DNA of 33,791 nucleotides from an uncultured Clostridium sp. (lineage in GTDB: Bacteria; Bacillota; Clostridia; TANB77; CAG-508), in the NCBI GenBank assembly GCA_947303785.1, contig CAMYZH010000017.1, forward strand, positions 1 through 33,791, in the 5' to 3' direction. This document shows positions 1-7,765 of the stretch, piece by piece. Below the pieces are notes generated by a model, which saw nothing but the letters and a program-made list of their open reading frames with translations, ran no database searches and was not told the origin of the DNA. The position numbers were made by a program, and so were the translations under genes. Numbering within the stretch: the first letter of the stretch is position 1; each line of letters starts with the position of its first letter.

Positions 1-772
1 GTATTACAATTCCAAGAATTCTATATCCAATTACCTTAATTTTCACTTCAGTAAGTCCAGCACCAACAAGTTCTGTTTTAGCATCATCATTTAATGTAAG
101 CAAATTACCAGTAACAATTTCTTGAGAACTTAAGGCCATTAATCCTGCAATCAATATTGCTATAAAAAATAAGTTTATGAAAATATGTTTTAATAATTTA
201 TTTTTTCTTAAATCTTCAGCTTCAATTCCTTGTAAACAAATATTAATTGTAGCAATATAATAAATAGCAACATATACAGTTAGTAGTACTAAAAATATAA
301 TTAAGAAAATTAAAATTGCCTTAATAAATGGCATTTGGAACATATAAAATGAAATATCCATATTAAAAACTGGATCTGTTATTCCAAATTTTGCAACATT
401 TGTAAACATCAAATATTTTTCAGTAAAAACTCCTTGTGCAATAAATCCTACAATTACACTAACAATAAATGAAATAGATTTATTAGGAAGTTTTGGCATT
501 TGTTTTTGTTCTTTATCAAAAATTTCTTTTAAGCTCTTTCTAACACCTTTATTAGAGAAATATATTATAAAATATGAAACAAAAAAACTAGCGCCAAAAA
601 CAATATACTTAGCTTTCATGTTTTTTTCAAAAATTGAAACATATTGTTCTCCAATTTCTTTATATTGTAAATATTCGCTCCTTGTAGATATTACAATTAT
701 TAAAGCATAAATAATTAAGAAAAGTGTTACAATTACTCGTCTTGAAATTACTTTCATTACTTTTTCTTTCAT
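1..772 (-). CDS. UPF0182 family membrane protein (C-terminus cut off by window edge)
   Basis: Reading back from an ATG at 772 gives an open frame to the window edge (about 257 residues, N-terminal part only). It begins MKEKVMKVISRRVIVTL, enters a hydrophobic segment at about residues 8-22, and has further membrane segments at about 45-60, 80-95, 125-150 and 175-190. The stretch DPVFNMDISFYMFQMPF, between the third and fourth segments, is the hallmark I recognise for UPF0182 (COG1615), a family of roughly 900-residue integral membrane proteins of unknown function. An AGAAAGG ribosome binding site precedes the ATG and overlaps the end of ftsY, so the two are probably cotranscribed. The family call is from memory of this motif; no biochemical role can be given. 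Confidence 0.8.
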   Translation of the reverse strand, partial: MKEKVMKVISRRVIVTLFLIIYALIIVISTRSEYLQYKEIGEQYVSIFEKNMKAKYIVFGASFFVSYFIIYFSNKGVRKSLKEIFDKEQKQMPKLPNKSISFIVSVIVGFIAQGVFTEKYLMFTNVAKFGITDPVFNMDISFYMFQMPFIKAILIFLIIFLVLLTVYVAIYYIATINICLQGIEAEDLRKNKLLKHIFINLFFIAILIAGLMALSSQEIVTGNLLTLNDDAKTELVGAGLTEVKIKVIGYRILGIVI

Positions 773-791
773 TTTAAAATACCTTTCTAGT

Positions 792-1697
792 TTAAATAAT
801 AGCCTTTACAAAATCCTCAGAATTGAAAACTTCCATATCGTCAATTCCTTCTCCTACACCAATATATTTTACTGGAATTTTATTTTCTGCAACAATTCCA
901 ATAACCACTCCACCTTTAGCTGTTCCATCAAGCTTGGTAAGAACAATTCCTGTAATATCAGTAGTTTCTTTAAAAGCTTTAACCTGCATAATAGCATTTT
1001 GTCCAGTAGTACCATCTAATACAAGTAATACTTCTTTTGAAGATTCTGGTAATTCTTTATTTATAACTTTATTTATTTTTCCGAGTTCATCCATTAAATT
1101 TTTCTTGTTGTGAAGTCTTCCTGCTGTATCACAAATTAATACATCTGCATTTTTTTCTTTTGCAACCTTAATTGCATCAAACACAACAGATGCAGGATCA
1201 GTACCTTCTTTACATTTAACCAAATCACAATCTGCTCTATTGGCCCAGATTTCAATCTGTTCAACTGCTGCTGCTCTAAAAGTGTCTGCAGCTGCTATAA
1301 CTACTTTTTTTCCACTTTTTTTCAAGTTATTAGCTATTTTTCCAATTGAAGTAGTTTTTCCAACTCCATTAACTCCTACAACTAAAATTACTGATGGTGA
1401 AGTACTTAAATTAAGTTTATTTGTTCCAACATCTAATAATTTAATCATTTCTTCCCTTAATGCATTTTTAACAGCTTCTTCATCTTGAATTTTTTCTTTT
1501 TTAATTCTTGTTCTTAAATTATCAATTATTTTTGTTGATGTTTCAATTCCAATATCAGACATAATTAAAGCTTCTTCTAATTCGTCTAATAATTCTTCAT
1601 CAACTTTTCTAAAATTTGAAAAAACATTATTTATTTTTTCATTAAAGTTTTGCTTGGTCTTTCCTAGACCATTTTTTAATTTATCAAAAAAGCCCAC
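792..1697 (-). CDS. ftsY: Signal recognition particle receptor FtsY
   Basis: FtsY is the membrane-associated SRP receptor GTPase that docks ribosome-nascent-chain-SRP complexes at the translocon. The frame stays open to an ATG at 1727, but AGGAGG sits just upstream of a GTG at 1697, giving a 301-residue protein starting (M)GFFDKLKNGLGKTKQ, the usual short FtsY N-terminus; I choose the GTG. Visible GTPase elements are the P-loop GVNGVGKTT (about 108-116), DTAGRL (about 190-195) and TKLDGTAKGG (about 254-263). An N-terminal four-helix (N) domain precedes the G domain. The long acidic A domain of E. coli FtsY is absent, as is normal for Firmicutes. It lies between the GH25 gene and the UPF0182 gene on the same strand. 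No ffh or smc is in view. Confidence 0.97.
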   Translation of the reverse strand: MGFFDKLKNGLGKTKQNFNEKINNVFSNFRKVDEELLDELEEALIMSDIGIETSTKIIDNLRTRIKKEKIQDEEAVKNALREEMIKLLDVGTNKLNLSTSPSVILVVGVNGVGKTTSIGKIANNLKKSGKKVVIAAADTFRAAAVEQIEIWANRADCDLVKCKEGTDPASVVFDAIKVAKEKNADVLICDTAGRLHNKKNLMDELGKINKVINKELPESSKEVLLVLDGTTGQNAIMQVKAFKETTDITGIVLTKLDGTAKGGVVIGIVAENKIPVKYIGVGEGIDDMEVFNSEDFVKAII

Positions 1698-1764
1698 TAT
1701 AATTCCTCCTGATTTTTTTATTTTCAAATAACTTTTTAGGTAGTTTTCTTGTTATCTGTTATCT

Positions 1765-3981
1765 TTACCTTTCTCCATCATCCTCATCTTTCCCTCCAAA
1801 ATGTTCCTTAACCCAGTTAATTGCATCATCAATTATAAGAGTTGTTTCTGCCTGATTTTCAATTTCTTCTTGAGAAATTTTATATTTTATACCAGAATCT
1901 CTTTTTTTTCTTTCTCTTCTTTTATTGATTGTATAATAAATCATTTTATCATATTTGGATTTTTTTATTACATTTATATCACAATCACTTACTCCATCTT
2001 TTCCAGGTGTATGTACTCCTAAACAAGTTTGAACCATATCAGCATCGTAACCTCGTTCTCTTATACTCTTCCAATGATTATCACCATCACTTGTATAAGA
2101 ACTTCCATTATGCCTATTTCTACTATAAGCAGACCATGTTATAGTTCTATAACCCAAATATTTTTCAATCTCATCCAATTTCAACAGTCTAACAGCTTCG
2201 TCACTTTTCAAATAACTAATATTTTTTCCTCCACTATATAATCCAGATTCAATTCCCATAACTTCATCAGCTCTTTTAATCCAATATGCAGCTACATTGG
2301 AAAGATTTTTATTCAGTACTCTACTACCTGGATGAGATTCTAAATCACAAAACAGTGGTAGCATTAAGTATGGAGTTGATTTATTTTCACATTTATTTCG
2401 AAATGCCTCATATAATTTTTTACAATCTTGCACCTCCCTTTCAGCCTCTTCTTCAGTTATAGCTGTAGAATAATAATAAAAGCCATATGGAATTCCTAGT
2501 TTTTCACATACTAATGCCTGATCAATATATCGCGTTCCGTTATCATATAAAGTACCACTTTTATAATCACTTGCTCCTATTTTTATAATTACAAAGTCAA
2601 TTTTACCAGCCAAATCTGAAGTATTATACTTGACTTCTTTTCCATTAATAGTCTTATACATTTCATTTGGTATAATATTAGGATTTTTTAACATTCTTTC
2701 TAAGTCTTTTGCCGACATCCATGAAATATCAATTCCAACAACATCTCCATCTTCATTAACCCTTGTTTTGTCTAGTATCTTTTGTATCTCCTCATCCGAT
2801 AAAAGTCCAGAATTTTCAATATCTTTAGAAGTATCAACCAAATATTGAGATGCCACATATCCATATGAGCCATCATTAAAGTTTACTCTAACCCAATCTA
2901 TACCATCAACATTCTCCATATTTGCAATATCAAAATTTGAAACATTTATATTGGTACCATTTTCAATTCCAGCAATTATTTCAGCATCTAGTCCAGGAGC
3001 TTTACGTACATTTAAGTTTAGATCTTTTTTTCCAGTAACAACTTTTTTAAGTATAAGTCCATATTCTTCAAGGTAACTATTCATTACAAATCCTGTATGA
3101 TCTTGACCTTCATCATCTGTAAAGGTAATTTCAGTCCACTTCGTTGCTTCCGCTATTTCATCTGCACGTCCAGTAGTTTTTACTATTTTTCCATTTGGAA
3201 GTTTATATATTATGTTTTTATCATCTTTAGAAGAAGTTGAGCTTCTTAAATTTAAAGTCTTTGACGGAGTGTTAACCATCATTTCTCTTACTCTTGATTC
3301 TTGATATGGAATATCTATTTCATTAATTGCCTTTAAATAGTCATTACATATATATCCTTCTATTTTTCTTCCTTTCTCATCTATATCAAAAACCGGAACC
3401 CACATGAATTCATTATCATTTGCCACAATTCTTTTTCCGCCCAGTATTCTCTTTCCCCCTGGAAGAGTTGTAATTATATTTTCATCATCAAATTCAGTTT
3501 TTTCTCTTAAATTTACGCTATCTGTACCGCTTATTTCATAAATATTAGTATATTGTTCTAATTCTTTTCTAGATATACTTTCACCTATTTCTAGATAATC
3601 ACCACTCATAAGCCCTTTTACATTTTCTCCATCACCAGAATAACCCATAACATCATACATATTTCCATCATTATCTGTAACATTTTCATCTATAAAAACA
3701 ATTGTTCCTTCATCTAATAACGAATCCACCTTTCCATTATTGTATAATGGAGCCTCTCCTTCATAATCATCACCTTCTTTGTCTTTAACAGTAGCAATTT
3801 TAACTTTGTCTTTATTTGTAAAAGTACCCCATGCCGTTGGAAGCCCAACCAACTTTGCTCCAATTGTTGCTCCTGTCATTAAACCAGCAAGCAAAATTGC
3901 AGGTCCAATATAACTCTTTCCTTTATGCTTTCTACTTGCTTTAGCATTAGAACTATATCTTCTTTTTTTACGTTTTCCCAT
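1765..3981 (-). CDS. Membrane-anchored GH25 muramidase with SH3-like repeats
   Basis: This 738-residue protein probably cleaves peptidoglycan glycan strands outside the cell. The N-terminus is rich in Lys and Arg (MGKRKKRRYSS) and is followed by one hydrophobic segment at about 26-48, so it looks like a type II anchor rather than a cleaved signal peptide. Three SH3b-like repeats follow, recognisable from NLREKTEF, LNLRSSTSS and LNVRKAPGL. The catalytic domain is GH25 (about 414-690): GIDISW with D418, then FCDLES with D546 and E548, the conserved DxE of this lysozyme family. A Lys/Arg-rich stretch and an acidic tail come after it. The start is set by AAGGAGAA a few bases upstream; the stop codon of the small coiled-coil gene directly abuts this ATG, so the two are translationally linked. 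Its substrate preference cannot be read from sequence. Confidence 0.9.
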   Translation of the reverse strand: MGKRKKRRYSSNAKASRKHKGKSYIGPAILLAGLMTGATIGAKLVGLPTAWGTFTNKDKVKIATVKDKEGDDYEGEAPLYNNGKVDSLLDEGTIVFIDENVTDNDGNMYDVMGYSGDGENVKGLMSGDYLEIGESISRKELEQYTNIYEISGTDSVNLREKTEFDDENIITTLPGGKRILGGKRIVANDNEFMWVPVFDIDEKGRKIEGYICNDYLKAINEIDIPYQESRVREMMVNTPSKTLNLRSSTSSKDDKNIIYKLPNGKIVKTTGRADEIAEATKWTEITFTDDEGQDHTGFVMNSYLEEYGLILKKVVTGKKDLNLNVRKAPGLDAEIIAGIENGTNINVSNFDIANMENVDGIDWVRVNFNDGSYGYVASQYLVDTSKDIENSGLLSDEEIQKILDKTRVNEDGDVVGIDISWMSAKDLERMLKNPNIIPNEMYKTINGKEVKYNTSDLAGKIDFVIIKIGASDYKSGTLYDNGTRYIDQALVCEKLGIPYGFYYYSTAITEEEAEREVQDCKKLYEAFRNKCENKSTPYLMLPLFCDLESHPGSRVLNKNLSNVAAYWIKRADEVMGIESGLYSGGKNISYLKSDEAVRLLKLDEIEKYLGYRTITWSAYSRNRHNGSSYTSDGDNHWKSIRERGYDADMVQTCLGVHTPGKDGVSDCDINVIKKSKYDKMIYYTINKRRERKKRDSGIKYKISQEEIENQAETTLIIDDAINWVKEHFGGKDEDDGER

Positions 3982-4296
3982 TTATTTTTCTCCTTGGTTC
4001 AATTTTAAACTTTTTTTTGAAAATAATTTAACTATAAATTTTGGCAAACTATCTAATGTATTTTTATAAAATTCTACATTTTTCTTTAAGCTTAAGTTTT
4101 CATCTTCTAACTCTTTAATTTTATTATTCAAATCTTGAAAGAGTTTTTCTGTTTCTTCTGAATGCATACGAATTATTTCTCTGCTATTCTCTTCAATTTG
4201 CTTCATTTTCAATTTATTTTCTTCAAGTTCTCTTTTAAGCAAAAATGTTTCATTATATCTTTTTACTAAATTCATCTTTCGTAATATTTCTTCCAC
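3982..4296 (-). CDS. Small coiled-coil protein of unknown function
   Basis: A 104-residue protein that I do not recognise. It starts at a GTG placed ten bases after AAGGAG. Residues about 15-75 are charged with a heptad-like pattern (KRELEENKLKMKQIEEN onward), suggesting a long coiled coil. The C-terminal part, LDSLPKFIVKLFSKK, is amphipathic and basic and could lie on a membrane. Its TAA abuts the start of the GH25 gene with no spacer, and it follows the TtcA-like gene by 15 bases. The position suggests a partner of the cell-wall hydrolase, but this rests on context only. Confidence 0.7.
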   Translation of the reverse strand: MEEILRKMNLVKRYNETFLLKRELEENKLKMKQIEENSREIIRMHSEETEKLFQDLNNKIKELEDENLSLKKNVEFYKNTLDSLPKFIVKLFSKKSLKLNQGEK

Positions 4297-4311
4297 AAGC
4301 TTTTTACTCCT

Positions 4312-5151
4312 TTATCTGAATTTTTCTAAAAAATGATGTGTTCTTCCATCTTTAGTATATGAAATAATTGTATCTAAGTTCACATTTTGAACACTTTGAA
4401 AAATATTCATATCTATATTTGAATAAACTTCTCTTAAATGTTTTATAAGTTCTTTCATTTCTTCTCTTTTAGAATTACTACTTCCATTATTATAAATTTC
4501 ACAATTTTCAGTAAACCTACATGCACACTGTATAAACTTAAGATTGTTTCTTTCTTTCCAACTTATAATATCTGCTTCTTTCACATAATACATTGGCCTA
4601 ATAAGTTGCATTCCTGGATGAGAAGTACTTTTAACTTTAGGCATCATTGTTTGCATTTGTGCTCCGTAAAACATCCCCATTAACACTGTTTCTATAACAT
4701 CATCAAAATGATGTCCTAGAGCAATTTTGTTACATCCATATTCTTTAGCTTTTTCATATAAATACCCTCTTCTCATTCTCGCACATAGGTAACAAGGATT
4801 TTCTTCTATATGAACAACTCTATCAAATATATCTGTTTCAAACATTTCAAGTGGTACATTCAAAAGCTTTGCATTTGATAAAATCATTTGTTTGTTTTCC
4901 TCGTTATATCCAGGATTCATACATAGAAAAACCACTTCAAAATTTTGCTTTCCATGTCTTCTCAGCTCTTGGAAACATTTTGCCATAAGCATAGAATCTT
5001 TTCCTCCTGATATGCAAACAGCTATTTTATCTCCATCTTCAATCATTTCAAAATCAGTTATACCTTTAATGAATTTTGACCAAATTCTTTTTCTATATGA
5101 TGTTATTATTGTTCTTTCAATTTCGATGCATCTATCTAGTTTTCTTTTCAA
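4312..5151 (-). CDS. TtcA/TilS-type PP-loop tRNA-modifying ATPase
   Basis: A 279-residue N-type ATP pyrophosphatase. The PP-loop SGGKDS is at residues 48-53. NPCYLCARMRRGYLY holds a CxxC pair (C120, C123), and a further cysteine cluster QCAC is at 209-211; this set of cysteines is the arrangement of TtcA-like enzymes, which bind an iron-sulfur cluster and thiolate cytidine 32 of tRNA. GHHFDDVIET (about 146-155) is the conserved second motif of the superfamily. The start is a TTG after AGGAGT; the next in-frame ATG would remove the first 35 residues. It lies 15 bases after tcdA, so two tRNA-modification enzymes sit side by side. True TtcA is best known from proteobacteria and archaea, so the exact modification made here is uncertain; many Firmicute relatives are simply annotated as TtcA-family proteins. 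Confidence 0.85.
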   Translation of the reverse strand: MKRKLDRCIEIERTIITSYRKRIWSKFIKGITDFEMIEDGDKIAVCISGGKDSMLMAKCFQELRRHGKQNFEVVFLCMNPGYNEENKQMILSNAKLLNVPLEMFETDIFDRVVHIEENPCYLCARMRRGYLYEKAKEYGCNKIALGHHFDDVIETVLMGMFYGAQMQTMMPKVKSTSHPGMQLIRPMYYVKEADIISWKERNNLKFIQCACRFTENCEIYNNGSSNSKREEMKELIKHLREVYSNIDMNIFQSVQNVNLDTIISYTKDGRTHHFLEKFR

Positions 5152-5166
5152 CTCTGTTTTATACTC

Positions 5167-5871
5167 CTAACTAATACCTACAATATCTTTAATAACTTCT
5201 CCAGCAATAATTAAACCTGCAACAGATGGAACAAATGAAATACTAGCTGGTGGCCTTTTCTGTTCACTATTTTTCGTTTCATCTATTTTTACTGGTTCTT
5301 CTTTTGAATATACAACTTTTAATTTTTTTATTCCTCGATTTTTTAGTTCTTTTCTCATAACCTTTGCAAGTGGGCATACACTAGTTTTATAAATATCACT
5401 AACTTCAAATCTAGTTGGATCTAGCTTATTTCCTGTTCCCATTGATGAAATTATTGGAATATTTAGTTTTTCAGCTCTAACTGCTAGTTCAATTTTTGCA
5501 GTAACTGTATCAATGCAATCAATCATATATGTAGTACTTCCATCTACAAAATCCTGACTATCTGGCATAAAAAACTCTTTATGTATTTCAACATTTGCAT
5601 TAGGATTAATATCTAATATTCTTTCTTTTGCAACCTCCACTTTTGGCTTTCCAATTGTTCTATGTGTTGCAATAATTTGTCTATTTAAATTAGTTAAATC
5701 TATATCATCTTTATCAATTAATATAAAATTTCCTATTCCTGCTCTAGCTAGTCCTTCAACTACAAAAGAACCAACACCACCAATACCAAATATAGCAACC
5801 CTAGAATTTGCAAGTTTGTTCACCCCTTCTTTTCCAATCAATAATTCAGTTCTTGAAAATTGGTTTAACAT
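5167..5871 (-). CDS. tcdA: tRNA threonylcarbamoyladenosine dehydratase (ThiF/E1-like)
   Basis: TcdA cyclises the N6-threonylcarbamoyl group at adenosine 37 of ANN-reading tRNAs to the hydantoin form, using ATP. The 234-residue length fits the short bacterial form. The Rossmann nucleotide site is GIGGVGS (29-35), followed by IDKDDIDLTNLNRQ (about 52-65), which carries the Asp and Asn/Arg residues of the E1-like active site. DCIDT (about 117-121) and the C-terminal PASISFVPSVAGLIIA are typical of TcdA rather than of ThiF or MoeB, and there is no CxxC zinc site. GGAGA precedes the ATG. It sits 22 bases downstream of the YolD-like gene and may be read through from the polymerase promoter at 7634-7662. 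Confidence 0.9.
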   Translation of the reverse strand: MLNQFSRTELLIGKEGVNKLANSRVAIFGIGGVGSFVVEGLARAGIGNFILIDKDDIDLTNLNRQIIATHRTIGKPKVEVAKERILDINPNANVEIHKEFFMPDSQDFVDGSTTYMIDCIDTVTAKIELAVRAEKLNIPIISSMGTGNKLDPTRFEVSDIYKTSVCPLAKVMRKELKNRGIKKLKVVYSKEEPVKIDETKNSEQKRPPASISFVPSVAGLIIAGEVIKDIVGIS

Positions 5872-5893
5872 ATTTTAATCTCCAATTCTAAAT

Positions 5894-6100
5894 TTACTTT
5901 TTTATTATATCATAAAAATTATTTTCTTCAACATTTTCTATGGCCCTTTTTCTAGTTTTTTCAATTTCTTCTTCAAATCCAGTTAATGCTGCAAATGGAG
6001 CAAATTGTGCAGACCTACTTCTAAGAGACATTCTTGCATGTCTTTTAGGTTGATAGTGTGGCATATATATCATATCTTCATATTCTTCATAATTTTCCAT
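5894..6100 (-). CDS. YolD-like small protein paired with the Y-family polymerase
   Basis: A 68-residue protein. The frame could begin at 6133, but AGGAGG lies just ahead of the ATG at 6100, so I start it there (MENYEEYEDMIYMPHYQ). The core RSAQFAPFAALTGFEEEI is the conserved motif of small proteins found next to UmuC/DinB-like polymerases in Firmicutes (the YolD-like group). It follows the polymerase by 13 bases, so both are presumably made from the LexA-controlled promoter. The molecular role of this family is not established; a role as polymerase partner is inferred from the constant linkage. Confidence 0.85.
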   Translation of the reverse strand: MENYEEYEDMIYMPHYQPKRHARMSLRSRSAQFAPFAALTGFEEEIEKTRKRAIENVEENNFYDIIKK

Positions 6101-6113
6101 ATATACAATCCTC

Positions 6114-7604
6114 CTAACTTTTATGACCACCAATTTGGCAATTTCTCATAATTGTAGTTCCTCCTTCAACCAAATTCATCCCTTTTAAAATTGCATTTTT
6201 GCCATATTTCATTTTCATTCTAATCATAGCTTTTTGAAGTTCTTTTTCTTTTTGTTCTTTTATGTGCTGATTAGTAAGTTCTTCATAATTCGTAAATAAA
6301 TTAATCTGTTCATTTTTAGTCATTTCATTTTCTGAAATAACATTATTTGCTGTAATATTTACTCTTCTTATCAAAAGCTTTTTATCTACTATTTTTTCAT
6401 ATAATTTGCAAACCGCTTCTATTAAAATTTTCGTAGATGATGTTTTATAATCTAAATTAATAGTGCCATGAGAATGTTTAGGAACAGCTCTACCATAATG
6501 GTCTACAGTTATTTCACCATCATATTTTTGATATATTTCAGGATTATTTAAATTTTCAATATCATATCCTATTGTTAATACTAATTGACTAGTTATTAGA
6601 CCTTTTACAACTAAATCTAGTGACAAAAGTTCAGTCATTTCTTTTACAATTAATTTTGTTTTTTCATAATTATATGGACAATGTAAAACCTGGCCAGAAC
6701 TCAAACTATTATTTAAAGGTTTATATGATTTAATACTTTCAATAGTACATGGCTCCCAGCCCCAACTATGATCAATTAAAAGCTCAGCATTGATTCCAAA
6801 TAATTTATATAATAAATCTTCATTAGTAATTGAAACTTTTGCAACATCTCCCATAGTATAAATTCCACTTTTCTCAAGCTTTCTGCAATATCCTCTTCCA
6901 ATTCTCCAAAAATCAGTTAATGGTCTGTGATTCCACAATAATTTTCTATAAGTTATTTCATCTAGAATTGCTATTCTTACTCCATTTTCATCTGGCTCCG
7001 CATGTTTAGCAACAATATCCATTGCAACTTTAGCTAAATAAAGATTTGTTCCTATTCCGCAAGTAGCAGTTATTCCGGTAGTTTCATAAACATCTTTAAC
7101 AACAGTTGTTGCAAGTTCTTTTGGAGACATCTTATATGTATTTAAATAATTAGTAATATCACAAAATACTTCATCAATTGAATATACATATATATCTTCA
7201 GGAGCAAAATATTTTAAATACACATTGTAAATCAATGTACTATATTTTATGTAATATGACATTCTTGGAGGAGCAACTATGTAATCTAACTCTAATTTAG
7301 GATTTTCTTTAAGCTTTATATCATCAAAAGATTTTCCTATAAATTCATAATGTGATTTTGAACGTCTTATACAGTTGATTTCTCTGACTTTTTGAATTAC
7401 TTCAAATAATCTTGCTCTTCCAGGAATTCCATAAGATTTTAAAGATGGGCTTACAGCCAAACATATTGTTTTTTCAGTTCTTGTATTATCTGCAACAACT
7501 AAATTAGTAGTAAGTGGATTTAATCCTCTTTCTTTACATTCAACAGATGCATAAAAACTTTTTAAATCAATTGCTATATAAGCTTTACTTTTAGCAATTT
7601 GCAT
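6114..7604 (-). CDS. Y-family DNA polymerase (UmuC/DinB-like translesion polymerase)
   Basis: A 496-residue error-prone polymerase that extends DNA past lesions. The N-terminal catalytic block YIAIDLKSFYASVECKERG carries the metal-binding D13. YSIDEVFCD (about 141-149) carries the second catalytic pair D144-E145. The palm, thumb (around 235-270, with helix-hairpin-helix-like KLEKSGIYTMGDVAK) and little-finger regions are all present, and the length is close to UvrX/YqjW-type polymerases of Firmicutes, longer than DinB. The protein ends with a Lys-rich stretch that may hold a clamp-binding peptide (QINLF at about 442-446 is a candidate). Its promoter carries a LexA box, which supports SOS induction. 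Confidence 0.93.
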   Translation of the reverse strand: MQIAKSKAYIAIDLKSFYASVECKERGLNPLTTNLVVADNTRTEKTICLAVSPSLKSYGIPGRARLFEVIQKVREINCIRRSKSHYEFIGKSFDDIKLKENPKLELDYIVAPPRMSYYIKYSTLIYNVYLKYFAPEDIYVYSIDEVFCDITNYLNTYKMSPKELATTVVKDVYETTGITATCGIGTNLYLAKVAMDIVAKHAEPDENGVRIAILDEITYRKLLWNHRPLTDFWRIGRGYCRKLEKSGIYTMGDVAKVSITNEDLLYKLFGINAELLIDHSWGWEPCTIESIKSYKPLNNSLSSGQVLHCPYNYEKTKLIVKEMTELLSLDLVVKGLITSQLVLTIGYDIENLNNPEIYQKYDGEITVDHYGRAVPKHSHGTINLDYKTSSTKILIEAVCKLYEKIVDKKLLIRRVNITANNVISENEMTKNEQINLFTNYEELTNQHIKEQKEKELQKAMIRMKMKYGKNAILKGMNLVEGGTTIMRNCQIGGHKS

Positions 7605-7633
7605 ATTATTCTCCCAAACAATTATTTGTTATT

Positions 7634-7662
7634 ATTATAGCACCCATTTTTATAAAAGTAAA
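7634..7662 (-). promoter_or_regulatory. Sigma-A promoter of the Y-family polymerase
   Basis: On the minus strand there is a -35 TTTACT (7657-7662), exactly 17 bases, then a perfect -10 TATAAT (7634-7639). The polymerase ATG lies about 30 bases downstream. The LexA box at 7660-7671 overlaps the -35. Confidence 0.8.
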
Positions 7663-7671
7663 CATTTGTTC
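7660..7671 (-). promoter_or_regulatory. LexA (SOS) box
   Basis: The minus strand reads GAACAAATGTTT, matching the Gram-positive LexA operator core GAAC-N4-GTTY. It overlaps the -35 of the polymerase promoter, the right place for repression, and the downstream gene is a classic SOS target. Confidence 0.8.
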
Positions 7672-7690
7672 TGTATTTTTTTAAAAAATT

Positions 7691-7719
7691 TAGAGACTAC
7701 TTTTCTCTTGTAGTCTCTA
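7691..7719 (-). terminator. Intrinsic terminator after the AMP ligase
   Basis: A perfect 10-bp stem (7691-7700 with 7710-7719) and a 9-base loop are followed on the minus strand by AATTTTTT. It ends the transcript of the acyl-CoA synthetase-like gene and separates it from the SOS operon. Confidence 0.85.
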
Positions 7720-7765
7720 ATAAACTTATATCTTGCTTTTGCTCACAACTTTAGAAGCATTTCCT

